This document shows positions 52,403 through 60,503 of a stretch of 64,000 bases of DNA, in pieces. This DNA is from Thiotrichaceae bacterium (lineage in GTDB: Bacteria; Pseudomonadota; Gammaproteobacteria; Beggiatoales; Beggiatoaceae), in contig JAABRD010000022.1 of assembly GCA_011391085.1 (NCBI GenBank), forward strand, positions 1 through 64,000, read 5' to 3'. Position 1 is the stretch's first letter. Each line of letters begins with the position of its first letter. The notes under the pieces are model-generated. The model searched no databases and was not told where the DNA came from. It saw nothing but the letters and a program-made list of their open reading frames with translations. The position numbers and the translations under genes were made by a program.

Positions 52403-52786
52403 ATGCTACCTACACAAATAATCACCAAATTTGAACAACGACTACAAAAATTACTAGATGTGTGCGACGTCATTGACGCCACCGTCATTGCCACGGCAGA
52501 TGGCTTCTTATGTGCCATGAAACAGCGCAGCAATCAGTATACATTAGAACGTCTAGCCGTCATGGGCAGCACACTCATGTCATTGGGAGATACGATTACG
52601 GCAGAACTCAAAATGGGAAATTGCGACAACATCATATCCGAGAATAAAGACGGCATCGTCGCATTCATGCACATCAATAAAGAAATGGTATTGGTGACGG
52701 TGACCACACGGAAAAACGCCTTGGGCATGTTACTTAGCCATTCACGAATGTGTGCCGAAGATTTAAGCAAAATGGTCATCCCTTAG
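52403..52786 (+). CDS. Roadblock/LC7-domain protein (MglB-like)
   Basis: A 127-residue protein filling one roadblock/LC7 domain: a first helix (ITKFEQRLQKLLDVCDVIDA), strands ATVIATADGFLCAM, a central helix (LAVMGSTLMSLGDTITAEL) and the hairpin IVAFMHINKEMVLVTVT, then LLSHSRMCAEDLSKMV. In Myxococcus, MglB of this fold is the GAP of MglA; in Streptomyces conservons the roadblock protein CvnB pairs with a GTPase. Here it probably regulates the two GTPases just upstream. No Shine-Dalgarno sequence; the start lies at the end of a heptamer array. Confidence 0.9.
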   Translation: MLPTQIITKFEQRLQKLLDVCDVIDATVIATADGFLCAMKQRSNQYTLERLAVMGSTLMSLGDTITAELKMGNCDNIISENKDGIVAFMHINKEMVLVTVTTRKNALGMLLSHSRMCAEDLSKMVIP

Positions 52787-53005
52787 TTTTAGTGGATAGT
52801 GGTTTTAGTGGATAGTGGATAGTGGATAGTGTTGCGGGACTAAAGGCTTCAGCCGGAGTTGAGGCACGTCACCGGCTAAAGCCTCTAGTCCACCAGAATA
52901 TTCTCACTATCCACTATCCACTATCCACTATCCACTAAAACTACTATCCACTATCCACTAAAACCACTATCCACTAAAACCACTATCCACTAAAACCACT
53001 AACCA
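52787..53005. repeat. Heptamer / REP / heptamer composite hairpin
   Basis: TAGTGGATAGTGG units, then GGACTAAAGGCTTCAGCCGG with its inverted CCGGCTAAAGCCTCTAGTCC, then CACTATC units and ACTATCCACTAAAACC repeats up to the convergent gshA stop. It is nearly the same composition as 52183-52397, including the AGTTGAGGCACGTCA loop. Confidence 0.85.
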
Positions 53006-54301
53006 CTACACAACTGCCTCCCGTGCCGCCGCCAACAAAGCCAACCGCGCAATCACCCCATAAGCATAAAACCGATTAGGACACGCATCCGGTTCCCTAC
53101 GTTGGTCAGGACACATACAAGAATCCACAAATGCCAAAGGTTCAAAAAACATCCCTGGCGAATTAAGATTCTCGTTAATGCCACGCCCCTTATGCACACG
53201 ATAAAAACCACCGACAACAAAATGGTCAATCATGTAAACAACAGGTTCTGCCACCGCCCCCGTTGTTCCCCAGGTTTCAAAAGTATAAATACCCTCTTGA
53301 ACAATTACCTTACGAATTTCTTGGCCTCCCTTAGTCACGGCCATCTTCGAACGTTGCTTACGACTCAAAGAATGAATCTCACTTGCACTATGAATAGTCA
53401 ATACCCCCATCCCATAACTACCCGCATCGGCCTTAATAATCACAAATGGCTTATAAGGAATATGATACTCCCGATACCTACGCTGAATATCATTCAGTAA
53501 TGATGCGACATTATCCGTCAAACACTCTACCCCCTCTTTTTTCATAAAATTAATTTCTCCACAAAATTTGAAGAGAGGGTCAATTAACCACGGGTCCATC
53601 CCTATTTGCGTAGAAAATTCATGGGCAACTTCACGATAACAGGAAAAATGAAAAGATTTTAAACGACTACTCCAACCCATTTGTAAAGGAGGTATAATTA
53701 GCTGATCGATATTTTCCAGGACCGATGGACACCCAGAAGACAAATCATTGTTCAACAAAACCATACAAGGAATAAAACCATTAACGCCCACACAATTACC
53801 CTCTCTTTGTAAAGGTTCTAGGCATACAGATTGACCAGAGGGCAAAGATATTGACAACGAAGACAGTAAATCAGATGATAGGGAACCCAGACGTACCTCA
53901 TAACCCGCTTTTTGCAAAATATCAGAAAGAGTCGCAACACTCTCTAAATAAAACAAATTACGAGTATGATTTTCTGGGACTAACAACACCCGCCGGGCCG
54001 ATGGATACAAACGAACCATTGCCGATTGCACGGCTTGCACACACAAGGGCAAAAAAGACGAATTTAGATTGTTAAAACCTGCGGGAAATAAATTCGTATC
54101 CACCGGCGCCAACTTAAAACCCGCATTGCGTAAATCCACGGAGGCATAAAAAGGCGCAGGCGTCACCTGCCACTGCTTACGAAACCAATGTTCAATGGCA
54201 ACCTGATGGGCCAACAAAAGTTTTTCTAAAAACTCTAACGGCCCCTGCAAAGCTGTGGTAAGATGAGGCACCGCATGAACATGAACACTATGAAAATCCA
54301 T
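53006..54301 (-). CDS. gshA: Glutamate-cysteine ligase (proteobacterial GshA type)
   Basis: A 431-residue enzyme for the first step of glutathione synthesis, joining glutamate to cysteine with ATP. It matches the small GshA family found in many Proteobacteria and not the E. coli type: VDLRNAGFKLAPVDTNLFPA near the start, RVLLVPENHTRNLFYL in the middle and FVIIKADAGSYGMGVLTI (ATP-grasp-like) in the C-terminal half, ending near PNRFYAYGVIARLALLAA. It is divergent from pilG. In Pseudomonas aeruginosa gshB lies next to pilG, so glutathione genes beside pilG is a conserved neighbourhood; gshB is missing here. Confidence 0.9.
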   Translation of the reverse strand: MDFHSVHVHAVPHLTTALQGPLEFLEKLLLAHQVAIEHWFRKQWQVTPAPFYASVDLRNAGFKLAPVDTNLFPAGFNNLNSSFLPLCVQAVQSAMVRLYPSARRVLLVPENHTRNLFYLESVATLSDILQKAGYEVRLGSLSSDLLSSLSISLPSGQSVCLEPLQREGNCVGVNGFIPCMVLLNNDLSSGCPSVLENIDQLIIPPLQMGWSSRLKSFHFSCYREVAHEFSTQIGMDPWLIDPLFKFCGEINFMKKEGVECLTDNVASLLNDIQRRYREYHIPYKPFVIIKADAGSYGMGVLTIHSASEIHSLSRKQRSKMAVTKGGQEIRKVIVQEGIYTFETWGTTGAVAEPVVYMIDHFVVGGFYRVHKGRGINENLNSPGMFFEPLAFVDSCMCPDQRREPDACPNRFYAYGVIARLALLAAAREAVV

Positions 54302-54794
54302 ATTTATTAATGATGAATACCCAACAATGGATAGATTAAAGAAAAAGGAAACTTGAATTAAATATAGAATTGCGTATTATATACCCAAAGCAAAGTGTAC
54401 AACACCCTTATAAGAGCTTGGGTTAACCGCAAAATACATTTTTAGGACTTACGCAATTACCCCAACCCAACCCGCAGGCGTTTTTCGCACGTGGGGGGAC
54501 AGGAGGGGTCTTATAGTGAGATTCCTTTGAACTTGTACTATTTCCGCTGGAGTGCAATAAGAATTATTGCCCAATTGCGTAAAACCTGACAGATGACCAC
54601 CTATAAGACTAAATATGTGGATATAAAAATTTTTAAGATTTAACGGATTTTAACCAACCGTCAAATCACTACTCACATCTTTGCAGGTAGGAGGACAAAC
54701 ATGAATACCAATAGATAGGGTAACCGGCAGACAGACCCAAATTACCCAACAAAACCGACAGAATAATTTTTTAAGTTAAAAGGCAAGAAATACC
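54302..54794. other. gshA-pilG divergent gap with mini-ORF
   Basis: Contains a truncated family-2 MITE start (TATAGTGAGATTCC, about 54513) with a GCAATAAGAATTATTGC palindrome. A mini-ORF at 54701-54718 (ATG AAT ACC AAT AGA TAG) follows a near-perfect TAGGAGGACAAAC ribosome-binding site, stronger than that of pilG. Promoters for gshA and pilG must lie here but could not be fixed. Confidence 0.5.
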
Positions 54795-55205
54795 ATGAGC
54801 ACTGAAGCTAATTTTGAAGGGATAAAAGTCGTCGTGATAGATGACAGCAAAACCATACGACGCACGGCGGAAATGTTATTGAAGAAAGCGGGTTGTGAAG
54901 TCATTACAGCTACCGACGGTTTTGAATCACTCTCGCGAGTCATGGAACATCAACCAAATATCATATTTGTGGACATTATGATGCCACGACTCGACGGCTA
55001 TCAAACCTGTGCCCTGATAAAAAATAACCCGGCCTTCAAAAAAATCCCCGTGGTCATGTTATCCAGCAAAGACGGCCTATTTGAACGAGCCCGTAGCAGA
55101 ATTGTAGGGGCGGAACACTATATGACCAAGCCTTTTACACGAGAAGAACTACTCAACACAATTAAAACCTACGTGGTTGACGCCAAAGCCTCATCTGGTG
55201 GTTAA
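54795..55205 (+). CDS. pilG: Twitching motility response regulator PilG
   Basis: A 136-residue single-domain receiver: VVIDDSKTIRRTAEMLL at the acidic pocket, phospho-Asp in IIFVDIMMPRLDGYQ, Thr/Ser in VVMLSSKDGLF and Lys in YMTKPFTREELL. PilG is the output regulator of the Pil-Chp pathway controlling pilus extension and cAMP. It is the first gene of pilGHIJ-chpA in the standard order. Start is the only good ATG. Confidence 0.93.
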   Translation: MSTEANFEGIKVVVIDDSKTIRRTAEMLLKKAGCEVITATDGFESLSRVMEHQPNIIFVDIMMPRLDGYQTCALIKNNPAFKKIPVVMLSSKDGLFERARSRIVGAEHYMTKPFTREELLNTIKTYVVDAKASSGG

Positions 55206-55243
55206 AATCAACACAACGTACAAAATCACAAAGGATTTAAGGT

Positions 55244-55606
55244 ATGGCCCATATTCTCATCGTCGACGACTCACCCACGGACGCCTACCTGGTTAAAAAC
55301 ATCCTGGAAGGACAAGGCTATCAGACCACCGAAGCCTCCAATGGAGAAGAAGGAATCCAAAAGGCCAAAGAACTCAAGCCCAACCTGATAATTATGGATG
55401 TCGTCATGCCCGGCTTAAACGGATTTCAAGCCACCCGCAAGATTACCAAAAGCCCCGACACCAGCCTGATACCAGTGGTCATAGTCTCCTCCAAAAACAT
55501 GGAAAGCGACCGGGCTTGGGGAATCATGCAAGGCGCCAAAGACTTCCTAGTCAAACCCGTGAAACAAGATGAACTCATACAAATAGTCAAAAAACTGATA
55601 GGATAG
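55244..55606 (+). CDS. pilH: Twitching motility response regulator PilH
   Basis: A 120-residue receiver: ILIVDDSPTDAYLVKNIL, phospho-Asp in LIIMDVVMPGLNGFQ, then VVIVSSKNMESDRAWG and FLVKPVKQDELI. The SSKNMESDRAWGIMQGA segment is characteristic of PilH, which drains phosphate from ChpA and favours pilus retraction. It is 38 bp after pilG with an AAGGA site, so the two are co-transcribed. Confidence 0.93.
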   Translation: MAHILIVDDSPTDAYLVKNILEGQGYQTTEASNGEEGIQKAKELKPNLIIMDVVMPGLNGFQATRKITKSPDTSLIPVVIVSSKNMESDRAWGIMQGAKDFLVKPVKQDELIQIVKKLIG

Positions 55607-55920
55607 TGGAGAGTGGACTTAGTGGAGAGTGGACTTAGTGGAGAGTGGAGAGTGGACTTAGTGGAGAGTGGACTTAGTGGAGAGTGGAGAGTGGAGAGTG
55701 GAGAGTGGATAATGAAAAAATCAAGAGTGGACTAGAGGCTTTAGCCGGTGACGTGCCACAACTCCGGCTGAAGCCTCTAGTCCCGCACCACTATCCACTA
55801 TCCACTATCCACTATCCACTATCCACTATCCACTATCCACTATCCACTATCCACTAAAACCACTATCCACTAAAACCACTATCCACTAAAACCACTGTCC
55901 ACTAAAAAAACCACTTTCCG
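55606..55920. repeat. Largest heptamer / REP / heptamer composite between pilH and pilI
   Basis: From the pilH stop codon: GTGGAGA and GTGGACTTA units to 55712, REP arms GGACTAGAGGCTTTAGCCGG and CCGGCTGAAGCCTCTAGTCC (55733-55783), then about nine CACTATC heptamers and CACTAAAAC units (55788-55906). Over 300 bp of symmetric repeat interrupts the pilGHIJ operon. Confidence 0.88.
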
Positions 55921-55935
55921 CCACCCAAAATACAG

Positions 55936-56475
55936 ATGCTAACCCATACCCCCTTTCAATGGCTACAAGATATTGAAAGACGTGCGAAAAAGCTAGGCAG
56001 AGGACTCCCCCGACAAGAAAAAGTACAACAAATTTGGCGCGGGATAGCCTTTCGTGTCGCAGAAAACGCGCTAGTCACCCCCATCCATGAGATACGCGAG
56101 GTACTCATCTTTCCAAGCCCCCTGGCCAAAGTCCCAGGGGCCAAACTCTGGGTAAAAGGACTAGCCAACATACGTGGCCTACTACTACCCGTGATAGACC
56201 TTCGCGCCTGTTTAGAAGGCACCCCAATTAACCTAGCCAAACGCACACGAATTTTAATTATTAACCAAGCAGGTATTACCGCCGGCCTAGTGGTTGACGA
56301 AGTCCTTGGAATCAAACACTTTCCCGAACAACTCCGAGACCTAGACACCCCCTGTAAACAAGACTGGTTGACCCCCTTTGCCAGAGGACTCTTTGCATAC
56401 GAAGGAACCGCCTGGACCGTCTTTGACATGCACGCCTTAGCCGAAAGTGAAACCTTTCTAAAAGCCGCCAACTGA
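55936..56475 (+). CDS. pilI: CheW-like adaptor PilI
   Basis: A 179-residue CheW-domain protein. WRGIAFRVAENALVTPIHEI forms the first sub-barrel and WVKGLANIRGLLLPVIDLRA the typical CheW signature; GLVVDEVLGIKHF lies in the second sub-barrel. It couples the receptor PilJ to the kinase ChpA. It follows the largest repeat composite in the window, with no Shine-Dalgarno sequence, so its expression may need an own promoter or RNA folding. Confidence 0.92.
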   Translation: MLTHTPFQWLQDIERRAKKLGRGLPRQEKVQQIWRGIAFRVAENALVTPIHEIREVLIFPSPLAKVPGAKLWVKGLANIRGLLLPVIDLRACLEGTPINLAKRTRILIINQAGITAGLVVDEVLGIKHFPEQLRDLDTPCKQDWLTPFARGLFAYEGTAWTVFDMHALAESETFLKAAN

Positions 56476-56477
56476 AT

Positions 56478-56572
56478 ATTTAGCGGATAGCGGATAGTGG
56501 ATAGCAAACCAAGAACAACTCACTATCCACTATCCACTATCCACTATCCACTATCCGTTATCCATTATCTAC
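56478..56572. repeat. Heptamer hairpin between pilI and pilJ
   Basis: GCGGATAGCGGATAGTGGATAGC on the left and CACTATC units on the right form an inverted pair without a REP core. The right array ends about 10 bases before the pilJ ATG. Confidence 0.8.
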
Positions 56573-56580
56573 TAAAAAAC

Positions 56581-58689
56581 ATGCCTCTCTCAATAACTAA
56601 ATCCATAGGAACTACCAATACTTGGCTATATGCCTTTATTCTTGTCTTACTACTCCTCTTCGTCTCCATGGTTGCCACCTTTGCCCTCGTGGCCATTAAC
56701 AACCAAGGAGATGAAGCCTATCTAAATAACGTCACCCGACTCCGTCTATTGTCTCAACAAATTTCACAATATGCGGCAACCGCGGCCCGCGGAGACGAAA
56801 CAGGCTTTAAACAACTCATCAAATCCCGCACCGAATATAAAAAGATACTCGACCTCCTAGCCAATGGCAACCCCGAAGACCGAATGCCCGCCACCCCTGA
56901 AGTGGCCAGTGTCCCCCTCGCGTCCCTCTCCGCCGTGTGGCAAGAAGTCGATACCAGCATGGGACAACTACTCAGCACCGAAGAAGCCGTTACTAAACTT
57001 TATGCTGACTTCACCGAACTTGAAGGTGTCATGGTGGACGTCGTCACTCAAGCCGAAACCATGACCAACACCCTCATCACCGCCGGCGCCTCCCCCCAAC
57101 AAATGTATTTAGCTACCCGTCAACTGGTCTTGTTAGAACGCATTACCAACGGCATCCGCGCCTCCTTTACCCGCGGCTTCTCCGCCGACGCCATTGATGC
57201 CGAAGGACAACTAGATGACGCCATCAGCCAATTTGGCGACACCCTCACCATCCTCATAGAAGGAGGCGAGCAATCCAGTATCAAAGTCTCCACTGTCACT
57301 GACCCCGCTGCCACGCAGGCCATTCGTAACGTCATTGCGCTGTTTGGAGAACGTATTGACCGCATTGACTATTTTCTTGACAAGGCCGAACAACTCTTCA
57401 CGGCCAAGGACGCCTGGCAATCTATATCAGGAAATGTCCCCAAACTCTTGGAAGGGGTTGAGAAATTACAGTTCACTTACAGCAAAGCCATCACGGAACG
57501 ATTTATATCTCCCACACTGGGAAACACCCTGGCCACCCTCGTCTTCCTACTCTTGGTCGCGTTGGGATATACTATTGTGCGCATCAATCAAGGTCGGGCC
57601 GCTGAATCTAAAGAACGCTTGGTTGAAACGCAACGGGTGAGTCAACGCAATCAAGAAGCCATTCTTCGCCTCCTCTCCGAAATCTCCGACCTCGCTGATG
57701 GCGACCTCACTGTCAATGCCACCGTCACCGAAGACTTTACTGGCGCCATTGCCGATGCTATTAATTATGCCATTGAAGCCTTGCGCGATCTGGTTATCAA
57801 CATCAACAAGACGGCCGTCCAAGTCACCGCCGCCGCCCAAAGAACACGTACCACCGCCAGTCAGCTTACTCAGGCCAGTGAACGGCAAGCCCAGCAGATT
57901 ACTAAAGCAGGTCAAGCGATTATTGGCATGGCCAATTCCGTTAAAAAAGTCTCTGCCAACGCCGTGGAATCCGCTGAAGTGGCCAAACGATCGGTGGAGA
58001 TTGCCAACCGCGGTGCCAAAGCTGTGCAAGACACCATTGCAGGCATGGCCAATATTCGAGAACAAATCCAGGAGACTTCTAAACGAATTAAACGACTGGG
58101 AGAAGGTGCGCAAGAAATTGGAGAAATCGTCGGACTCATTGACGACATCGCTGACCAGACCAACATCTTGTCACTCAATGCCGCCATTCAAGCCGCTATG
58201 GCTGGCGAAGCTGGTCGCGGGTTTGCCGTTGTGGCAGACGAAATTCAGAGGCTGGCAGAACGGTCAGGCAATGCCACTAAACAGATTGACGCTCTGGTCA
58301 AGACCATTCAGGGGGATACCAATGAGGCGGTCAATTCTATGGAACATAGTACTGGCGGTGTCGTGTCAGGGGCTAAGGTCACGGAACGCGCTGGGGAGGC
58401 ATTGATAGAGATTGAACAAGTCTCCGTCCAGTTGGCCACTCAGATTGAAGATATATCGCGTGCCTCTCGAACTCAAGCCGCGGTGGCCTCTAACATTGCG
58501 GGGACTATGACGATTATTCAGGAGATTACTATGCAGGTGTCCGGTGGTATTAATGAGACCGCGGCATCGACTGAGAAGTTGGCTAAGTTGACCAATGAGT
58601 TGAAGACATCGGTCGCCGGGTTTAGGTTACCTGAAGAAGTGCAGAGGACGATCGCTGCTTTGAGTGAGTCGGTGGTAGTGGATAAGTAA
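56581..58689 (+). CDS. pilJ: Methyl-accepting chemotaxis receptor PilJ
   Basis: 702 residues from the ATG at 56581; the longer frame reads heptamer repeat and is rejected. A first membrane span (YAFILVLLLLFVSMVATFALV) is followed by a PilJ-type periplasmic domain with two helical ligand modules (LRLLSQQISQYA; LVLLERITNGIRAS), then a second span (TLATLVFLLLVALGYTIVRI). The signalling tip reads DQTNILSLNAAIQAAMAGEA then GRGFAVVADEIQRLAERS, close to PilJ. It senses surface or pilus state and activates ChpA. A pilK methyltransferase gene, which follows pilJ in Pseudomonas, is absent. Confidence 0.94.
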   Translation: MPLSITKSIGTTNTWLYAFILVLLLLFVSMVATFALVAINNQGDEAYLNNVTRLRLLSQQISQYAATAARGDETGFKQLIKSRTEYKKILDLLANGNPEDRMPATPEVASVPLASLSAVWQEVDTSMGQLLSTEEAVTKLYADFTELEGVMVDVVTQAETMTNTLITAGASPQQMYLATRQLVLLERITNGIRASFTRGFSADAIDAEGQLDDAISQFGDTLTILIEGGEQSSIKVSTVTDPAATQAIRNVIALFGERIDRIDYFLDKAEQLFTAKDAWQSISGNVPKLLEGVEKLQFTYSKAITERFISPTLGNTLATLVFLLLVALGYTIVRINQGRAAESKERLVETQRVSQRNQEAILRLLSEISDLADGDLTVNATVTEDFTGAIADAINYAIEALRDLVININKTAVQVTAAAQRTRTTASQLTQASERQAQQITKAGQAIIGMANSVKKVSANAVESAEVAKRSVEIANRGAKAVQDTIAGMANIREQIQETSKRIKRLGEGAQEIGEIVGLIDDIADQTNILSLNAAIQAAMAGEAGRGFAVVADEIQRLAERSGNATKQIDALVKTIQGDTNEAVNSMEHSTGGVVSGAKVTERAGEALIEIEQVSVQLATQIEDISRASRTQAAVASNIAGTMTIIQEITMQVSGGINETAASTEKLAKLTNELKTSVAGFRLPEEVQRTIAALSESVVVDK

Positions 58690-58768
58690 AGGGGATGGAA
58701 GGCTAAAGGTAAGGGTTTGGTCTTCCCTGGTTTAATTTTTTAATGATGATAATGATGGTGGTAATTGA

Positions 58769-60442
58769 ATGAAACATTCTGCATTGACTTGGGTAAAAGG
58801 TACGATTGATGATAGCCTTAAACAGACACGCCAGGGTCTGGAACAATTTGTTGAGAAACCTAGTGATACCGCGCCACTTCAGCAATGTGTGGTCTGGTTG
58901 CATGAGATTTATGGGGGGTTAAATATGCTGGAGTTGCAAACCGCAGCTATGCTGGTGGATGAGATAGGTTTGGCTATTAAAGTGTTATTGGCTGGGAAAA
59001 TCCAAAGTAACGAAAGTACATACGATGTTCTCATGCGGGCATTGGTTCAGTTGTCTAATTATTTGGATCATCTCTGGATTATCCAACGAGACATGCCACT
59101 GGCCCTTCTTCCTCTGTTGAATGGGTTACGGGCGTTGCGGGGGCAACCACAATTGGTAGCCAATAGTTTATTTATGCCTGACTTGTCCATTGCTATCCCC
59201 GCGCCTAAAGTGGCCAAGATGCCAGATGATAAATTGAAAGAGTATGTGCAGAGAATGCGGGCCGCGTATCAAAAAGGGTTGACCAGTGTTCTCAAGGACC
59301 CCAAACAACCTGAGGAAGGACTTAAACTTCTCCTCACCGTCATGCAACGTCTTCAACAAGTCACGGGCAACGTGCCTTTGGGGAAAGTCTGGTGGATTAC
59401 CGAAGGAGTGGTAGAAGCATTGTTACAGAAGGGGCTAGAACTCAACAACACCCTCCTTAACCTCTTCAAACAAATAGACGGCCTCCTCAAACCACTTGTT
59501 GAACATGGCAACGCGGGCCTCAGAGTCGTGCCCCCCAAGGCCATGTTAACCAACCTCCTCTACATGGCGGCCCATGCCCGTTCGAAAGGCAAAGTCATCA
59601 CCGAAGTGAAAACGATTTTCAAATTGTCTGACTTCTTCCCGTCCGAAGCCACTGTTGCTACGGCCCGACTCCTCTTTTCAGGACCCGATATTGAACTGAT
59701 GAAAATCGTCGTCACTCTCCTCAAAGACGACTTTGCCCGCATTGAAGAAACACTGGACATTTTCAACCGGGCTGAGAATCCTTCGGTCACGGAACTTTCC
59801 CCCCTCGTCGGTCTGTTGGGAGACATGGCCAACACCTTGGCCATCCTGGGCCTCACGGTTCAAGCCAAACTGATGCTTCAGCAACGCAAATTGATTCTGG
59901 ACATCAGCGAAAATCGCCGTCCCCCGAAACTCGAAACCTTGTTAGAAATCGCCAGCGCCTTCCTCAAAATCAGTGGTGCGCTAGATATTTTAGGCGTCCA
60001 AGGCGTCCATGCCAGACAACGTCTTCAAGAAAGTGCCGACACCCAATTTTGGGACACCCCGCAATTTGGTGTCGTGATGGGAGTCGTGGTCGAAGAAGCC
60101 AAACAAGAACTGGCCCAGGTAATACAACCACTCGTCACCTTCATTAACACCAACACTCAAGACGATTCTTTGTTAGAAGTCCCCGGCCGTTTGAAACAGG
60201 TCGAAGGTCTCTTTCTGATTACCTCTCATCAACGGGCTGCCAAACTACTGGCATTGTCTATCCGCTATATTGAGAAAATTTTCATTAAAGAAGCCACGGT
60301 ACCCCCCCTGGATAAACAAAAAGCGATGGCTGATGTACTGATTAGCTTGGAATTTTACCTGGATACCATAGCAGGAAATCCCATGGATGCTGAAGACATA
60401 CTGGACGTTACGGAAAAACGATTGAAAATACTACTCAGCTAG
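58769..60442 (+). CDS. chpA: N-terminal part of split ChpA
   Basis: A 557-residue protein that matches the beginning of Pseudomonas ChpA: ALTWVKGTIDDSLKQTRQGL, then YDVLMRALVQLSNYLDHLW and ALLPLLNGLRALRGQPQL. This region consists of degenerate histidine-phosphotransfer-like helical modules. In other species it is joined to the following Hpt and kinase domains in one protein of up to 2,500 residues. Here it ends with its own stop codon and a 61-bp repeat separates it from the rest. The two halves may still assemble. No kinase residues are present in this half. Confidence 0.87.
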   Translation: MKHSALTWVKGTIDDSLKQTRQGLEQFVEKPSDTAPLQQCVVWLHEIYGGLNMLELQTAAMLVDEIGLAIKVLLAGKIQSNESTYDVLMRALVQLSNYLDHLWIIQRDMPLALLPLLNGLRALRGQPQLVANSLFMPDLSIAIPAPKVAKMPDDKLKEYVQRMRAAYQKGLTSVLKDPKQPEEGLKLLLTVMQRLQQVTGNVPLGKVWWITEGVVEALLQKGLELNNTLLNLFKQIDGLLKPLVEHGNAGLRVVPPKAMLTNLLYMAAHARSKGKVITEVKTIFKLSDFFPSEATVATARLLFSGPDIELMKIVVTLLKDDFARIEETLDIFNRAENPSVTELSPLVGLLGDMANTLAILGLTVQAKLMLQQRKLILDISENRRPPKLETLLEIASAFLKISGALDILGVQGVHARQRLQESADTQFWDTPQFGVVMGVVVEEAKQELAQVIQPLVTFINTNTQDDSLLEVPGRLKQVEGLFLITSHQRAAKLLALSIRYIEKIFIKEATVPPLDKQKAMADVLISLEFYLDTIAGNPMDAEDILDVTEKRLKILLS

Positions 60443-60503
60443 AGACCCTCCGCTATCAATCCATCCGCTATCCGCTAAATCCATCCGCTATTCGCTAATA
60501 AAT
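60443..60503. repeat. CCGCTAT heptamer-like repeat splitting chpA
   Basis: Units CCGCTATCAATC, CATCCGCTATCCGCTAAAT and CATCCGCTATTCGCTAA fill the gap between the two chpA parts. They are variants of the CACTATC heptamer family, without the left inverted array or REP core. No ribosome-binding sequence is seen for the second part. Confidence 0.7.

Noticed and set aside
55788-55906. CACTATC arrays as CRISPR or as an origin with iterons
   Set aside because: Seven-bp units without spacers, repeated in many gaps; no replication gene nearby.
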